Below are positions 1 through 10,912 of a stretch of DNA of 64,000 bases, in pieces. The stretch is from Bidens hawaiensis (Eukaryota; Streptophyta; Magnoliopsida; Asterales; Asteraceae). Location: assembly GCA_021521415.1 (NCBI GenBank), contig JAIQDT010000192.1, forward strand, positions 2,232,001 through 2,296,000. Reading direction: 5' to 3'. A program made the translations under genes and the position numbers. Below the pieces are notes generated by a model. It ran no database searches and was not told the origin of the DNA. It saw only the letters and a list, made by a program, of their open reading frames with translations. Numbering within the stretch: the stretch's first letter is position 1; every line of letters starts with the position of its first letter.

Positions 1-180
1 GGACCGAGAACTCAAGGTTGAGAACCATGGTTCTCGGTTGACCGAAAACTAGTTCTCGGTGTTGGCCGAGAACACTAGGGTCTCTGTGGACCAAATTTTT
101 TGGGTCGAAAACTCTGAAACTTTGGTTTTGGCCGAGAACTGTGTGTTCTCTGTTTTAGGCCGAGAACTAAGGGCCAAAGG
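1..180. repeat. GTTCTCGG/CCGAGAAC word cluster
   Basis: The 8-mer CCGAGAAC or its complement GTTCTCGG occurs six times exactly within about 175 bases, on both strands, with near-matches between (for example CCGAAAAC and GGTCGAAAAC). There is no coding potential. The cluster lies upstream of the copia gag at 1408, so it probably belongs to that element's LTR or leader, but the left end is outside the window. Similar clusters of a different word occur in two other elements here. Confidence 0.7.
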
Positions 181-1407
181 GGAACCATTCTGGTCACAGA
201 TTGACCTACCTGTGTAGATGTTCATAACCTAGTCATGACCTTGTGTATATTGAAGACACTTGTTGTGATTTATTCATTTGTTTGTAATATTCTTTATTCG
301 GTTTTGTAATCTATTTATTCTTTCAAATGGTTTGTAATAATAAGTAGAATAGTTGTACTTCCTTTTACAAGAAAATGTATTAGGATATGTTTTGTAAAAG
401 AAGATGCAACTACAATACCACTTTAGTGGGAGCCCAAGTGGAAGCCCAAATAAGAAGTAGGATCACAACAAGAATTAAACACTTGAAGCATATGGATGTA
501 GAGTCAAGTGGGAGTTCACCATCTCATACCATGTGTCATGCTCATCCCTTAGGAGAGACCTTATGACACACTTGTTTCGGTCAACAAGTGTTGTCAAATT
601 TTAGGTGGCTATGGTTATGGACATGTGATTGTATTTTATGCTTGTGTGGTTGATTTATATTTATTGTTTTATCATGTTTGGATGTTAACAATTAAAAACG
701 ACAACTAGCATAAAAGTGATTCCTTTGAAATTATTAAGTTATAAAATTGGTTTTATTAACTATTAATGATTTCATAATAAAATGGGTTTTATTAATAAGA
801 ACTTGAAAATTGGTTTTCAAAGGGTACCGAACATTTGAATGCATGCAAATGAAAGGTACATTAAATAGCTTTCCAATCTAGAATTTTGAAAACTTAAATC
901 CCTTTAAAAACAAGTTGAACACCATGCTTTTATACGACTCTCAAGTCACTTGGAGACTTGATGTGGGATAAAGGCCACCTAACCACATTTAAGAAAACTT
1001 GTGATCTTGAGGTGGATTTACAATACTTGTGGGATAAAGGTCACCTAACCACTTGTGCGTGTAAACTCACACGTTTTTATAAGTAGGACGACTTGATTTG
1101 GAAACCATGTGAATAGGGTCACCGAAGCATGGCGTACAAAGGTGTTGATGGGATTAAACATGCCAACTAAACATATGGTGTTTAACCGATCCCATAAAAC
1201 TAGAAGTTGCAAAGGGTTGCAATTGTCAAACATTGACTACCTTGTTAATTCGAATAGTGGGATAAAGGTCACCTAACTACTATTTGAATGAAACGTTGGG
1301 TTCTAGATTTTAATTATTAATTGTCTAGGAGACATTAAATGGTATTAACGATTAAAATTTATTGATATCGAAAATACTAATTTGAACTTTGTTAAATTAT
1401 TTTATAG
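181..1407 (+). other. Upstream (LTR/leader) DNA of copia element A
   Basis: No coding sequence. The stretch precedes the copia gag start at 1408. A box reading GTGGGATAAAGG followed by (T/C)CACCTAAC occurs three times, at about 962-985, 1029-1052 and 1256-1280. No tRNA-Met-type primer site could be placed here, so the LTR/leader boundary is not defined. The small minus-strand frame at 1045-1233 looks like chance. Confidence 0.5.
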
Positions 1408-2571
1408 ATGGCCGCAAACAACCCACATAATGCTATTATTCCTCCTCTGCATAATCTATCATTGAGATCCATTCTAGACAAGGATCGTATGAATTATAAT
1501 AACTTTACGGATTGGTATCGAAACTTGAGAATTGTTCTCAGGAAAAAGGAGAAATCCTATATTTTGGACGATCCTATTCCCGATGAACCTGATGGCAATG
1601 ACTTGGATGCCTACGTGGATTGGTTAAAATACACCGAGGATTCGGTGCAAGTTTTTTGCCTCATGTTGGGAACAATGATTCCCGAGATCCAAAAGGATTT
1701 CAAAAATCATGGGGCATATGACATGATCACCCAACTTAAGGAAATGTTCCTTACACGAGCTAGTGTGGAACGCTTCGAAACGGTTCGAGCGTTTCATGCA
1801 TGTCATATGGAAGAAACCCAATATGTCTCATCTTATGTACTTAAGATGAAAAGCCACATTGATCGGCTTGAACAGCTTAATTTTCCCATCTCAAGAGAGT
1901 TAGCCACGGATTTGATCCTCAATGGCTTAACTAAAAGGTTTGAGACGTTCGTCATGAATTACAACATGAACGGATGAGACAACAGCATTGGTGAGCTTCA
2001 CGCAATTCTAAAGACAGCTGAAGCTGGCATGGGTAAAAAGGTTTTACCCGTTCTTGCGATCAATGAGGGTGGCTTGAAGAAGAGGCATAACCCGGAACCA
2101 AAGGCAAAGGTTGTCGTTGGTAAGGGGCAAGTCAAGAAGGGGTTCAAGGGAAAGGCAAAGGCGGAACCCAAACCCAAGAAGCTAAAGGTTAGCGCTGAGG
2201 ATCTGTGATTGGGTTGTGGGGAGATAGGTCACTGGATGAGAAACTGTCCGACCTATCTCATGGAGTTGAAAGCTAAGAAGGATGCTGGGCAAACCTCAGG
2301 TACAAATTTCATGATCCATATTGATCTTAATATTATTTCTTCTAACACATGGGTATCCAAAGGCAAAGGTTGTCGTTAGTAAGGGGCAAGTCAAGAAGGG
2401 GTTCAAGGGAAAGGCAAAGGCGGAACCCAAACCCAAGAAGCTAAAGGTTAGCGCTGAGGATCTGTGCTTAGGTTGTGGGGAGATAGGTCACTGGATGAGA
2501 AACTGTCCGACCTATCTCATGGAGTTGAAAGCTAAGAGGGATGCGGGCAAACCTCAGGTACAAATTTCATG
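1408..2571 (+). pseudogene. Ty1/copia element A gag (broken)
   Basis: Gag nucleocapsid polyprotein of a Ty1/copia retrotransposon, which packages element RNA in cytoplasmic particles. The ATG at 1408 begins MAANNPHN and is followed by a copia-type gag core (LRSILDKDR, FTDWYRNLR; LTRASVERFETVRAF near residue 118; a Leu-rich region ending LILNGLTKRFE). A TGA at 1975-1977 stops the frame. The same frame resumes with SIGELHAILKTAE and a Lys-rich linker, then a CCHC zinc knuckle. The knuckle segment is duplicated in tandem (2098-2614). In the first copy the first Cys codon reads TGA, and a one-base insertion shifts the frame. The second copy keeps CLGCGEIGHWMRNC. A Tork/TNT1-like lineage is suggested by style only. 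Confidence 0.85.
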
Positions 2572-2614
2572 ATCCATATTGATCTTAATATTATTTCTTC
2601 TAACACATGGGTAT
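2098..2614 (+). repeat. 258-bp tandem duplication of gag knuckle/PR start
   Basis: Two adjacent copies, about 2098-2356 and 2357-2614, are nearly identical. Each runs from the Lys-rich linker (starting CCAAAGGCAAAGG) through the zinc knuckle to the start of protease (AACACATGGGTAT). The first copy is one base longer (GATGCTGGGC against GATGCGGGC), which breaks frame, and has a TGA in place of the first knuckle Cys. The second copy reads through into protease. Confidence 0.9.
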
Positions 2615-4095
2615 TTGATACCGGATGTGGAACTCATATATGCAATTCATTGCAGGGTTTCAAAAGAAGAAATGATTACAAGAAAGGATATATTAGTCTC
2701 TTCATGGGCAATGGAGCAAAGGTTGACGTCCAAGCCCGAGGAGATTATGTTTTGAAGCTTCCAAATGGTTTGGAAGTTCTTTTGAAAAACATTTTGTATT
2801 CTCCTAGTTTGACTAGGAATATTATCTCTGTTTCTTTATCAAGACAATTTGGTTATGATTTTAAGTTTGTAAACAATGATATTTGTAATGATGTCTTTAA
2901 TTTTAAAGCGATGCCGTCTAATGGCGTTTATAAATTAGTTCATGATAATACATCCATTGATAACTCGTTGTACCAAGCTAACACCAAAAGACTCAAATTG
3001 GATTTGAGTAAGACTTTTATTTGGCATTGTCGCCTTGGTCACATAAACAAGGATCACATTCATACACTTCAAAATAATGGTCTTTTGGAATCAAATGACG
3101 ATTCATTTGATAAGTGTGAGTCTTGTTTATCGGGGAAGATGACCAAGGAGCCCTTTAGTGGAACTAATGAAAGGGCGAAAGATTTATTAGGTATCATACA
3201 TTCGGATGTATGTGGTCCTTTTAAGACAATGACAAAGAATGGTGAAAGATACTTCATTACCTTTACCGACGATTATAGTCGCTATGGGTATGTGTTCTTG
3301 TTAAGACACAAAGATGAAGCCTTTGAGATGTTTAAAGTCTTCCAAAATGAAGTACAAAATCAACTCAACAAAACAATCAAAGTATTACGTTCCGATAGAG
3401 GAGGTTAATACCTCAATGATGCGTTTCTAGATCATCTTAGGAGTTGTGGGATTGTCTCACAACTTACTCCACCTGCAACACCGCAACACAATGGTGTGTA
3501 TGAAAGGAGAAATCGAACTCTATTGGATATGGTTTGATCCATGATGGCTAGAAGCACATTACCTCTATAATTCTGGGGTTTCGCATTGATCCCCGCAACC
3601 CGTATTCTAAATATGGCACCAACCAAGAAAGTGGATAGGACACCTTTTGAAATATGGCATGGAAGGGTTCCATCATTATCATATCTAAAGGTATGGAGTT
3701 GTGAGGCTAATATCAAGAACAACACCCAAAACAAACTTGAAAATAGATCCACTAAGTGTATCTTTGTAGGATATCCTAAAGATTCGATGGGATATTATTT
3801 ATACAATCCAAGCGAGCATAAAGTCTTTATTGCTCGAAAGGCTGAGTTTTTGGAAAGAAGGTTCCTTATGGAAGGAACTGATAGAATTGTGGAACTCGAG
3901 GAGGATCGAGAACCACAAGCCGATACACATCTGGTTGACACTAGCAATCAACAAGAGGTTGTTGAAAATGATCAAATGGTTGATCAAAACAAACAAAACG
4001 TTCGCAAATCTGGTAGAATTAGCACCCCACCTGAAAGATATGGATTTTTCATCGATGGATGCTATGTGGTAGATTCGGATGAACCAACCACATAA
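2569..4095 (+). pseudogene. Copia element A protease-integrase (broken)
   Basis: Protease and integrase part of the copia polyprotein. The protease motif FDTGCGTH sits at about 2614-2637. The GAG-pre-integrase zinc finger is visible as WHCRLGH plus CESCLSGK (about 3020-3140). The integrase core follows: IHSDVCGPF, then TDDYSRYGYVFLL, then LRSDRGG. A TAA at 3406-3408 stands where a Glu codon is expected after RGG. The frame continues with a QHNGVYERRNRT motif carrying the catalytic Glu, with further stops near 3536 and 3568. An open stretch then runs from 3586 to 4095 through VGYPKDSMGYYLY to the variable linker before RT. Integration of element DNA is the ancestral role; this copy cannot make it. 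Confidence 0.85.
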
Positions 4096-4131
4096 CGAGA
4101 TGCAATGTCACAAAATGATTGTGATAAATGA

Positions 4132-5627
4132 CTAGAAGCGATGAACGTTGAGATGCAATCCATGCATGACAACCAAGTATGGGACTTGGTTGTACCACCT
4201 CTCAATTCCAAACTGGTTGGAAGTAAATGGGTTTTCAAGAAGAAAACTGATATGCATGGAAACTTGGATACTTATAAAGCTAGACTTGTAGCAAAGGGTT
4301 TCACTCAAACTCAAGGGGTTGATTACGATGAAACTTTCTCGCCTGTGGCAATGCTAAAGTCTATAAGGATATTGTTTGCCATAGCCGCATATTACGACTA
4401 TGAGATATAGCAAATGGAAGTCAAAACTGCTTTTCTAAATGGGCATCTTGAGGAAGATGTCTATATGGTTCAGCCTGAAGGTTTTGTCGATCCACAACAT
4501 CCTAATAAAGTATGCAAGTTAAAGAAATCAATCTATGGATTGAAACAAGCATCTAGAAGTTGGAATCACCGTTTTGATGATGAAGTTAAGAAATTTGGAT
4601 TCATCAAAAAAAGCTGATGAAGCTTGTGTGTATAAGAAAGCTAGTGGGAGCATCGTTACCTTTCTGGTATTATATGTCTATGACATATTACTATTTGGAA
4701 ATGACATTCCAACCATGGAAGGTGCAAAAGCCTGTGTTGGAAGTTGCTTTTCCATCAAGGATCTTGGTGAAGTCGCCTATATTCTGGGAATAAGGATCTA
4801 TAGGAATAGATCAAGGTGGTTGATAGGTTTAAATTAAAGTGCATACATTGACAAAATCATGAAAAAGGTTCAAGATGGAAAACTCTAAGAAAGGTTTGGT
4901 ACCTATTCAAAGAGGAACAATATTGAGTGCATCTCAACGTCCAAGCTCAAAGGATGAGCAAGACAAAATGAATGGAGTCCCATACGCATCTTTTATAGGA
5001 TCCATCATGTATGCCATGATATGCACTAGACCGGATGTGTCATGCGCTTTGAGCATGACTAGTAGATACCAACAAAATCCGGGAACTAGCCATTGGATGG
5101 CAGTTAAGAGCATATTGAAATACCTTAGGAGGACTAAGGATATGTTTCTGATATATGGCTCTGGTGAGGAGGAACTCGTTGTAAAGGGTTTCACAGATGC
5201 GAGTTTCCAAACTGATCGAGATGATTCTCGACCACAATTGGGATATGTCTTCGTTCTAAATGGTGATGCAGTCTTTTGGATGAGCGTAAAACAAAACGTG
5301 GTAGCCTTGTCCACCACTGAATTAGAATACATCGCCGCCTCCTTGGCAGCTCAAGAAGCTATGTGGATTAGAAAGTTCATTGCCGATCTAGGGGTAGTCC
5401 GTACCATTCAGGACCTCTAGATATCTTTTGTGACAACGAGTGTGCGATTGCTTAAATCAAGGAACCCCGTGCACATCAAAAGACTAGGCACATTGAGCGG
5501 AGATTCAACTACATAAGGGATGAAGTTGAAAAAGTAAAGATATGTATTCACAAAGTTCACACTAATCAAAACATTGTGGATCCACTTACGAAGCTCCTTC
5601 AAACATATGAACCTGATGATAACTAGA
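4132..5627 (+). pseudogene. Copia element A reverse transcriptase-RNase H (dead)
   Basis: RT begins with the usual copia block (MQSMHDNQVWDLV, GSKWVFKKK, KARLVAKGFTQ, DYDETFSPVA), then a stop at 4408-4410 just before the [11 protein letters not shown] block. The active-site tetrad expected as YVDD reads YVYD at 4673-4684, so one catalytic Asp is gone. A frameshift lies near 4615 and stops near 4835. RNase H is recognisable (KGFTDASFQTDRDD, STTELEYIAAS, then a frame-shifted tail to DPLTK near 5578-5592). The 3' UTR and 3' LTR are missing, because the sequence switches to a minus-strand gypsy element at about 5593-5612. Confidence 0.85.
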
Positions 5628-5790
5628 CCGTAGGTCTAATTTAGAGAAAACTGACAAGCCACCCAATTCATCTAATAGCTCATCAATAAGTGGTATAGGA
5701 AAGCTATTTTCAATTGTGGCCTCATTCAGCTTCCTATAGTCCACACACATCCTCCATGTTCCATCTTTTTTCTTTACCATAACCACAGGT
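5600..5790 (-). pseudogene. Ty3/gypsy RT start (truncated fragment)
   Basis: Read on the minus strand, this encodes the start of a gypsy reverse transcriptase: [20 protein letters not shown], then [15 protein letters not shown] and [13 protein letters not shown]. This is the canonical RT block leading to the first catalytic Asp (KLDL). The rest of RT, with RNase H and integrase, is absent. The fragment abuts the tail of copia element A, and both families can be read up to about 5593-5612. Confidence 0.85.
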
Positions 5791-5881
5791 CCTGCAAACG
5801 AGCTGGTACTCTCTCTTATGATACCATGTCAAGCAAGTCTTGTATCAATTTTTTTATGATAGTCCTTTGAGCAGCAGGATA

Positions 5882-6510
5882 TCAATAGGGATTTTGAGCT
5901 ATTACAATAGAACCCTCTTTTAAAATGATCTGATGGTCACAACCTCTTTTTGGAGGTAGAGAGGAAGGTATTGCAAATACCTTGTCATACTTATGCAATA
6001 AGGTGTCAATGGCAGGATTAGGTGTAGACTCTTGTATTTTAGGAACATGGACCTCATTTTGAACTTTCGATGATTGCAACAATTGTAAACTAAAGAACTG
6101 ACCCTGAGAAAACTTGGCCGAATTTCCCAAAATACCCTCCAATTTCTCACTAGAGCATAAACTGAGACCAACATCCTTAGACCCTTTTAACTCAAATTCT
6201 TTGTTATTGACTCTTAAATCTTTAAAGTTCCAGGTAATATCAGCCAAACTCTGCAACCATTGCTATCCCAAGACCATGTCATAATTAGTCAAGGAAAACA
6301 AGCAAAACATGTGTTCTGAATCAAGTGCCCTGCATCATCCACTGCACACCTTTACAGGCTTTAGTGCAGGTCATTACATTACCATCAGCAATTTTCATTT
6401 TAATGGGTGGCATGTCTTTAAGACGAAACTTCATTTTATTAGCTATCTTTTAATCCAGAAAATTATGAGTAGATCCGGAATCTATTAAGATGTGTAAATG
6501 CTTAGTTCTT
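5882..6510 (-). pseudogene. Ty3/gypsy protease and PR-RT linker (broken)
   Basis: On the minus strand, DSGSTHNFLD (active-site DSG at 6474-6482) marks the aspartic protease, followed by a stop and a degraded domain (NKMKFRLKDMPPIKMKIADG). About 80 codons later comes a frame with ITWNFKDLRV and then KYDKVFAIPSSLPPKRGCDH, the standard linker from protease to RT in chromovirus-like gypsy elements. Several stops and shifts make it non-functional. It is continuous with the RT fragment at lower coordinates and with gag at higher coordinates. Confidence 0.8.
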
Positions 6511-6639
6511 ATATAACCATTGACTCTCATGGTGGAATAAGATGTTACTCCCATTATGGCATTAAGAGAAATTTGTGGGTCAATAGATCATTAAGTATTG
6601 TGTCATTGAGCTCTTCATTGTCATCATCTTCCCAAACCT

Positions 6640-7720
6640 CTATTGAAAAAAATTGTTTATTGCATTTGTGAGTTGCAGAATACTTCTCATTACAGCCAAA
6701 ACATTCCCATTAGATCTCTTTTCGGCTATTTCTTTTGTGGATAATGTTTTTGTGAAAGAATTTATTGGTTTAAGGGTTGGGTTGGTAGCATTGGCAAATT
6801 AGCACAAGCTAATGGAGTAGGGTTGTATATTGGTTTAGAATATGAATCAGCATGTTTATAGGGTAGTTTAGGTAAGGTTTTGTACATGTGAGGTTGTAAC
6901 AAGTTGAGGTTATCACTTTGAGTTAATGCTAACATATATGTTTCAGGTAAGGTTTTGGGTCTGAGTAATCTAAAAGGATTCCCTACTTCAGGTTTAAGAG
7001 CCCTCAAAAATAGGCTAATGGCATATTCTTCAGGAATACTAACCCTTGTTAGGGCCAAATCAAACTCATCACATAATTCCTAAATTGACCTCGTTTGTTT
7101 AATCGAAGCTAGGGTTGCCATAGCATTACAATCCATAGTAACAAAAAATCTTGTAGATATAGACTGTTTATATTCAATCCAGGATAGTCCCTCTTTAGAA
7201 CCCCCCCCCCCCCCTTCGATCTCACAAACGATTGATGGCAAGGTAGGGCAATATCTTCGAGATGAATAATGGTGCATCTTACATTTTGGTTCTCGGGAGT
7301 AGCATCGATGGAGAAAAAGTGCTCCACACGGCATAGCCACCCCTCCACATTAGTTCCATTAAACGTTGGGAACTCAATTTTGGATAATCTGTTAAAGCTT
7401 CCATACTACTGATAATGGGATCCAGCACCCTGCTTGTGAGTGGAATTGGTACTTGGACCTTCACGATTTGAATTAGGGTGATTATCTTTCAAAGATTGAA
7501 TGCTTTGTAGGCGTACTTCAAATTGGGAGTCCATTTTTTATTCCTATTTGGATGCCTTCTAATTCAATTGTAGCTTCACGGTTTCCAATTCAGCCAAATT
7601 AGTACCAGTTAATGAATCCAATCGACTGGTTACGAATTCCAACCGACATAATATGGCATCATGATCAGTAAGTCATTCTATTGATTTATTACAGGTTTCC
7701 ATGTTGCAAGAACTGGGTGG
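6640..7720 (-). pseudogene. Ty3/gypsy gag (broken)
   Basis: On the minus strand the order is an N-terminal region (MDSQFEVRLQSIQSLK, about 7530), a capsid block with GWLCRVEHFFSID and ATPENQ (about 7340-7280), a second block with SLFLRALKPEV and LRPKTLPETYMLA (about 7030-6920), and a zinc-finger remnant CFGCNEKYSATHKC near 6650-6705. A run of 14 C at 7201-7214 (14 G in the coding sense) lies where the capsid frame shifts, so slippage is a likely cause. Several stops are present. Confidence 0.8.
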
Positions 7721-7927
7721 ACTGATCGAACGATGACCAATTGACACAAACTGAAAGACAATTGAACATGTATTAGGAATTCAGGATAAATTGATCGAAC
7801 GAGTGATCAAATTCAATGAATATAACGAAATGAATGAATTAATTGGAAAAATTTGAACAAATTGTGAATGGAATTGGATGGAATTTGTGAATTAGGGTTT
7901 GAAATCAAGAACTTCCAAGGATCGAAA

Positions 7928-7939
7928 GCTTTGAGACCA
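7928..7939 (-). other. Primer-binding site of the gypsy fragment
   Basis: The minus strand reads TGGTCTCAAAGC. This resembles the initiator-Met tRNA primer site TGGTATCAGAGC with two mismatches. It sits directly inside the proposed LTR end at 7943, where minus-strand cDNA synthesis would start in an intact element. Confidence 0.65.
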
Positions 7940-7942
7940 CTT

Positions 7943-8260
7943 TGTACAATCGAAGAGAAATTCAGAGAAAGAAGGTTTCTACCAAATCAAGCCTGTTGTC
8001 ATTCTCATTCAGTTCATTATAATACAATGACTAACTACCTAATGACTCAATTACAATATAGTCCCAAACTATCTAACTATGACACTTACAATCTCTGCAC
8101 TATTACAACTTCTTTTTATTACATTTTAATCCATGTACTAATTAATATGTAACATTGATAATATCGAATGATAATTTACCATTTATAAAGAGCATAGCAA
8201 ATCTGACCCTTGGAATTTAAAGTTATTCTCTTTCTTATTCTGTTGTTTTCTTGTCAAACA
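7943..8260 (-). repeat. Probable 5' LTR of the gypsy fragment
   Basis: The bounds are inferred from the primer site beside it and from TG...CA ends: on the minus strand TGTTTGACAAG begins at 8260 and TGTACA ends at 7943, giving 318 bp. There is no second LTR to confirm the ends because the element is truncated in RT. The 94-codon plus-strand frame at 7868-8152 is not thought to be a gene. Confidence 0.5.
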
Positions 8261-8424
8261 CCGAATAGTACGCGCTTATAATGGGCGTTACGCATATTAT
8301 TCTTTCTGCACATGCCCTCTTTCTCTCTTTCAATTATGATGGACAAAAGGCATTTTTTGTTCAATGTCTCGGTAAATGTTATGATACTGTCTTGGTAAAT
8401 GTTATGATACAAGTGCATCCCTAT

Positions 8425-10080
8425 TTATACATCAAAGAATGGCAGTAAAGATGGTGGATAATGGCGGGTAATTGTCAGTTTCTTTGGCACCATGGGAGAG
8501 TACATATTAGATGGGCGCCTATCTCTTCCACTCCTCCTTGGAACATTCACAGGGTGGAGCCGTGTTTCCCTCTTCATGTATGTCATTGCCAACTGTTTAA
8601 AGTAAAACAAAATTTATAAATATACAAAAACTAAAACAAGATTTGAAAATATTACCCTCTCTGAGGAGAAAAAAAAGGCCCCTCTTCATGTCCCCCTTGA
8701 TGTGTGCCATCACCAACTGTTTAAATAAAACAAATTTAAAAATATAGAAACAATAAAACAAAATTGAAAATATTACCCTCTCTTTGAGGAGGAGGAGGAG
8801 AAGAAGAAGAAGACCCCTCATCATGTTCCCCTTGATGAATGCCATTTCTAAATGTTTAACCAACAAACCAACTGTTTAGCTAAATTTAGAATATTAATTA
8901 TCCTCAAGTTGTCTCATTAAAGGATAATTCACATTTGCAAAAAAAGTTGAATCCATAAGATATACAAACTCCAGCTTCCACTCCTTTGCAACCTCAACAT
9001 CTGCTAACATCTTTCACCTCCTACTCCTTTTCAACATCATATTCTTTCAAAACAGGGGCTGCACAACCACAGTCCTCAAAGTGAGCATCTTTCCCTTCTG
9101 GTGTCTCCTTCCACTCAACTACAAGTTCACCTGAACCGTATCCGCCATTGTCAAACTCAGCTTTCCCGCGTCTTTTCAAATCTTTGAATTTCCATTGAGA
9201 TATAACCGGCCTTCTCCTTTCAATAGAATGTTCAGTCATAACATAAACACAATCACAACACAAAAGCTTCATCAAAGAACAATAAACAGTTAGAGAGTGT
9301 AAATAAAATTATATAAATCAATAAAAATTTATTTAATTTCATGTACCATTAAAAAATTGAGTGAACCGGTAAAATAAGAGGTTGAACTATTGGGGTCCCA
9401 ATTCTCCATGCTTTTTTTAAGCAAATACACTACGTATTCGCACCAATCAAACTCTTTGCAATCTTTGCTCAAAAAATTTTTAGAAAATGATGGTAAGAGC
9501 GCCCGGTTGATTTTATTCCTTGAAGGGGCATATATCTTGGTTGCCACCATCAAACCATGAAATCTATTAGGTACGATCAACGTTTGTGGTGATTTTGATT
9601 CTTTCAGCAACTTCTTTGGGTATCAACAAATTATCACTATGGTTTCTCCATTGGAGAGAAAGAGGATCGTCGTTATTCGACTTCCTTTTATGATAGATCT
9701 TTTTGTGTCCCATTGGGGAACCTATAAACCTCGTGAATTGCCGTATGATCCACCGGGATGTTCCCCTTTGGTGTTGTAATAACCATATTTCCTGTCTCCA
9801 GACATTTAACACAGCTAACAACATGACAGGAAAAATTTCCCGGTTTTTCATTGATAATGAGTTTCAAGAGACTCTTGAAACCCATCTCGGAAACAAACTT
9901 CTTAAGCTGAACGGTCAATTCATCAATTGTTTCTGCCAACAAATTTGGCATGGACCTTGTTAATAGAGAGCTTTTCAACGTTTGGGACATCCATCTTACC
10001 TGGAAATCAAAATAAAAACAAATCGAAAGAGATGAACAAGTAATCATGTGTTGCGAGCATTTTAAACCCTTAGTTGTCAA
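8425..10080 (-). pseudogene. Decayed plant gene, possibly Ulp1-associated family
   Basis: Several minus-strand blocks read like one conserved plant protein broken by introns or stops. In order: SMPNLLAETIDELTVQL with a long hydrophilic region and TPKGNIPVDHTAIHEVYRFP (about 9960-9690); IPKEVAERIK (about 9620); FDWCEYVVYLLKKSMENW (about 9450-9400); ERRRPVISQWKFKDLKRRG, then GYGSGELVVEWKETPEG and DCGCAAP (about 9230-9050); and RRSGRDRRPSNMYSP (about 8540). From memory of style, similar proteins in plants are often linked to Ulp1-type cysteine peptidases or carried by MULEs. That assignment is inference, and no peptidase catalytic block is visible. Confidence 0.35.
8556..8900. repeat. Three diverged tandem units (~110-125 bp)
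   Basis: Units at about 8556-8663, 8664-8787 and 8788-8900 share the series CCCTCTTCATG, a TGATG.ATGCCAT segment, CAACTGTTTAA, an A-rich stretch with AAAACAAA, and AATATTACCCTCTCT. The third unit is the most diverged and contains a GAGGAGGAGGAGAAGAAGAAG run. They lie inside the decayed minus-strand gene and may be duplicated intron-exon modules. Confidence 0.7.
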
Positions 10081-10304
10081 AACAGACCATTTGATGATTT
10101 ACGATGTCGAAAATCCTGGATTTCTCTTTTAAGATCTACATTGATACCCAAACAGTCAACATTTTCAAGTCTTGATAGACATAACAAAACTAAATTGTCA
10201 AGACTAAGAATTTTGACCATTATAAGGTCAAAGTATAAATGTCCGAAATTTAGTCATAATTGATGATCAATCGACATTGTAAATCATCAAATAGACTGTT
10301 TTGA
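10077..10304. mobile_element. 228-bp inverted-repeat (MITE-like) element
   Basis: The arms 10077-10110 and 10271-10304 are inverted and match at 31 of 34 positions (TCAAAACAG at the outer left, CTGTTTTGA at the outer right). Weaker inverted similarity continues inward (a TCAAGTCTTGA segment near 10170 against TCAAGACTAAGA near 10198), so the unit could fold back on itself. No target-site duplication is evident, so the superfamily is unknown. Confidence 0.65.
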
Positions 10305-10535
10305 AAAATACGAGAACAACCATATAACATTCAGTAACTGATAATAGTTTAGTGATTTTTGTGTTATGAAAATAGGAATTTAAACACAAGTAAAGGATGT
10401 TATACACATTTTAATCTTATCATTCTTAACATCTTACCGTGTTTATAATAATTCTAAGATAGATTCCAACAATAAGAGAAAGATAATCCCCATGCGATCT
10501 TGAAATGAATGGATCTCACACACACTTTCATGGCT

Positions 10536-10912
10536 TATATATATATATATATAGAGGGAGAGAGAGACTGAGAGAGAGAGAAAATATCCAATACACTAAT
10601 GCTTATCGTACAAATACGTACGTGAATTTCGTTTTTCATGAATCGATCCATGAAATCACATCCAAACATCTCGGAATCGTCAATACATATCCAATCAATC
10701 GTTGCTTCACCGGAAAAAACAGTTTTGGATGGTTAATCGATCAATTTTTCACTTTTTTTTTCACAAAGATGGTTTTTGAGCGTTTAATGAGCGTTTAAGG
10801 TTTTGTGAGCGTTTTAGGTTTTTGCCTTTGTTTTTTGCCTTTGAGCGTCTGGCGTACCTATCGTACGTTAAGCATTAGCGTACTGCACCCTCTATATATA
10901 TATATATATTAG
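10536..10912. mobile_element. MITE-like element with TATATAGAGGG termini
   Basis: The left end reads TATATATATAGAGGG and the right end CCCTCTATATATATA. Just inside, CTAATGCTTATCGTAC (10596-10611) is inverted as GTACGTTAAGCATTAG (10864-10879), 15 of 16 matching. The interior holds a GA-rich run (10553-10580) and repeats of GAGCGTTT followed by TTTGCCTTTG (about 10775-10850). The AT-rich ends blur the exact bounds and any TA target duplication. The 97-codon frame at 10505-10798 is not supported as a gene. Confidence 0.5.

Noticed and set aside
7868..8152. 94-codon plus-strand frame
   Set aside because: It lies over the primer site and LTR of the minus-strand gypsy element and has no recognisable domain.
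10505..10798. 97-codon plus-strand frame
   Set aside because: It spans TA and GA microsatellites and the interior of an inverted-repeat element, and has no protein-like pattern.
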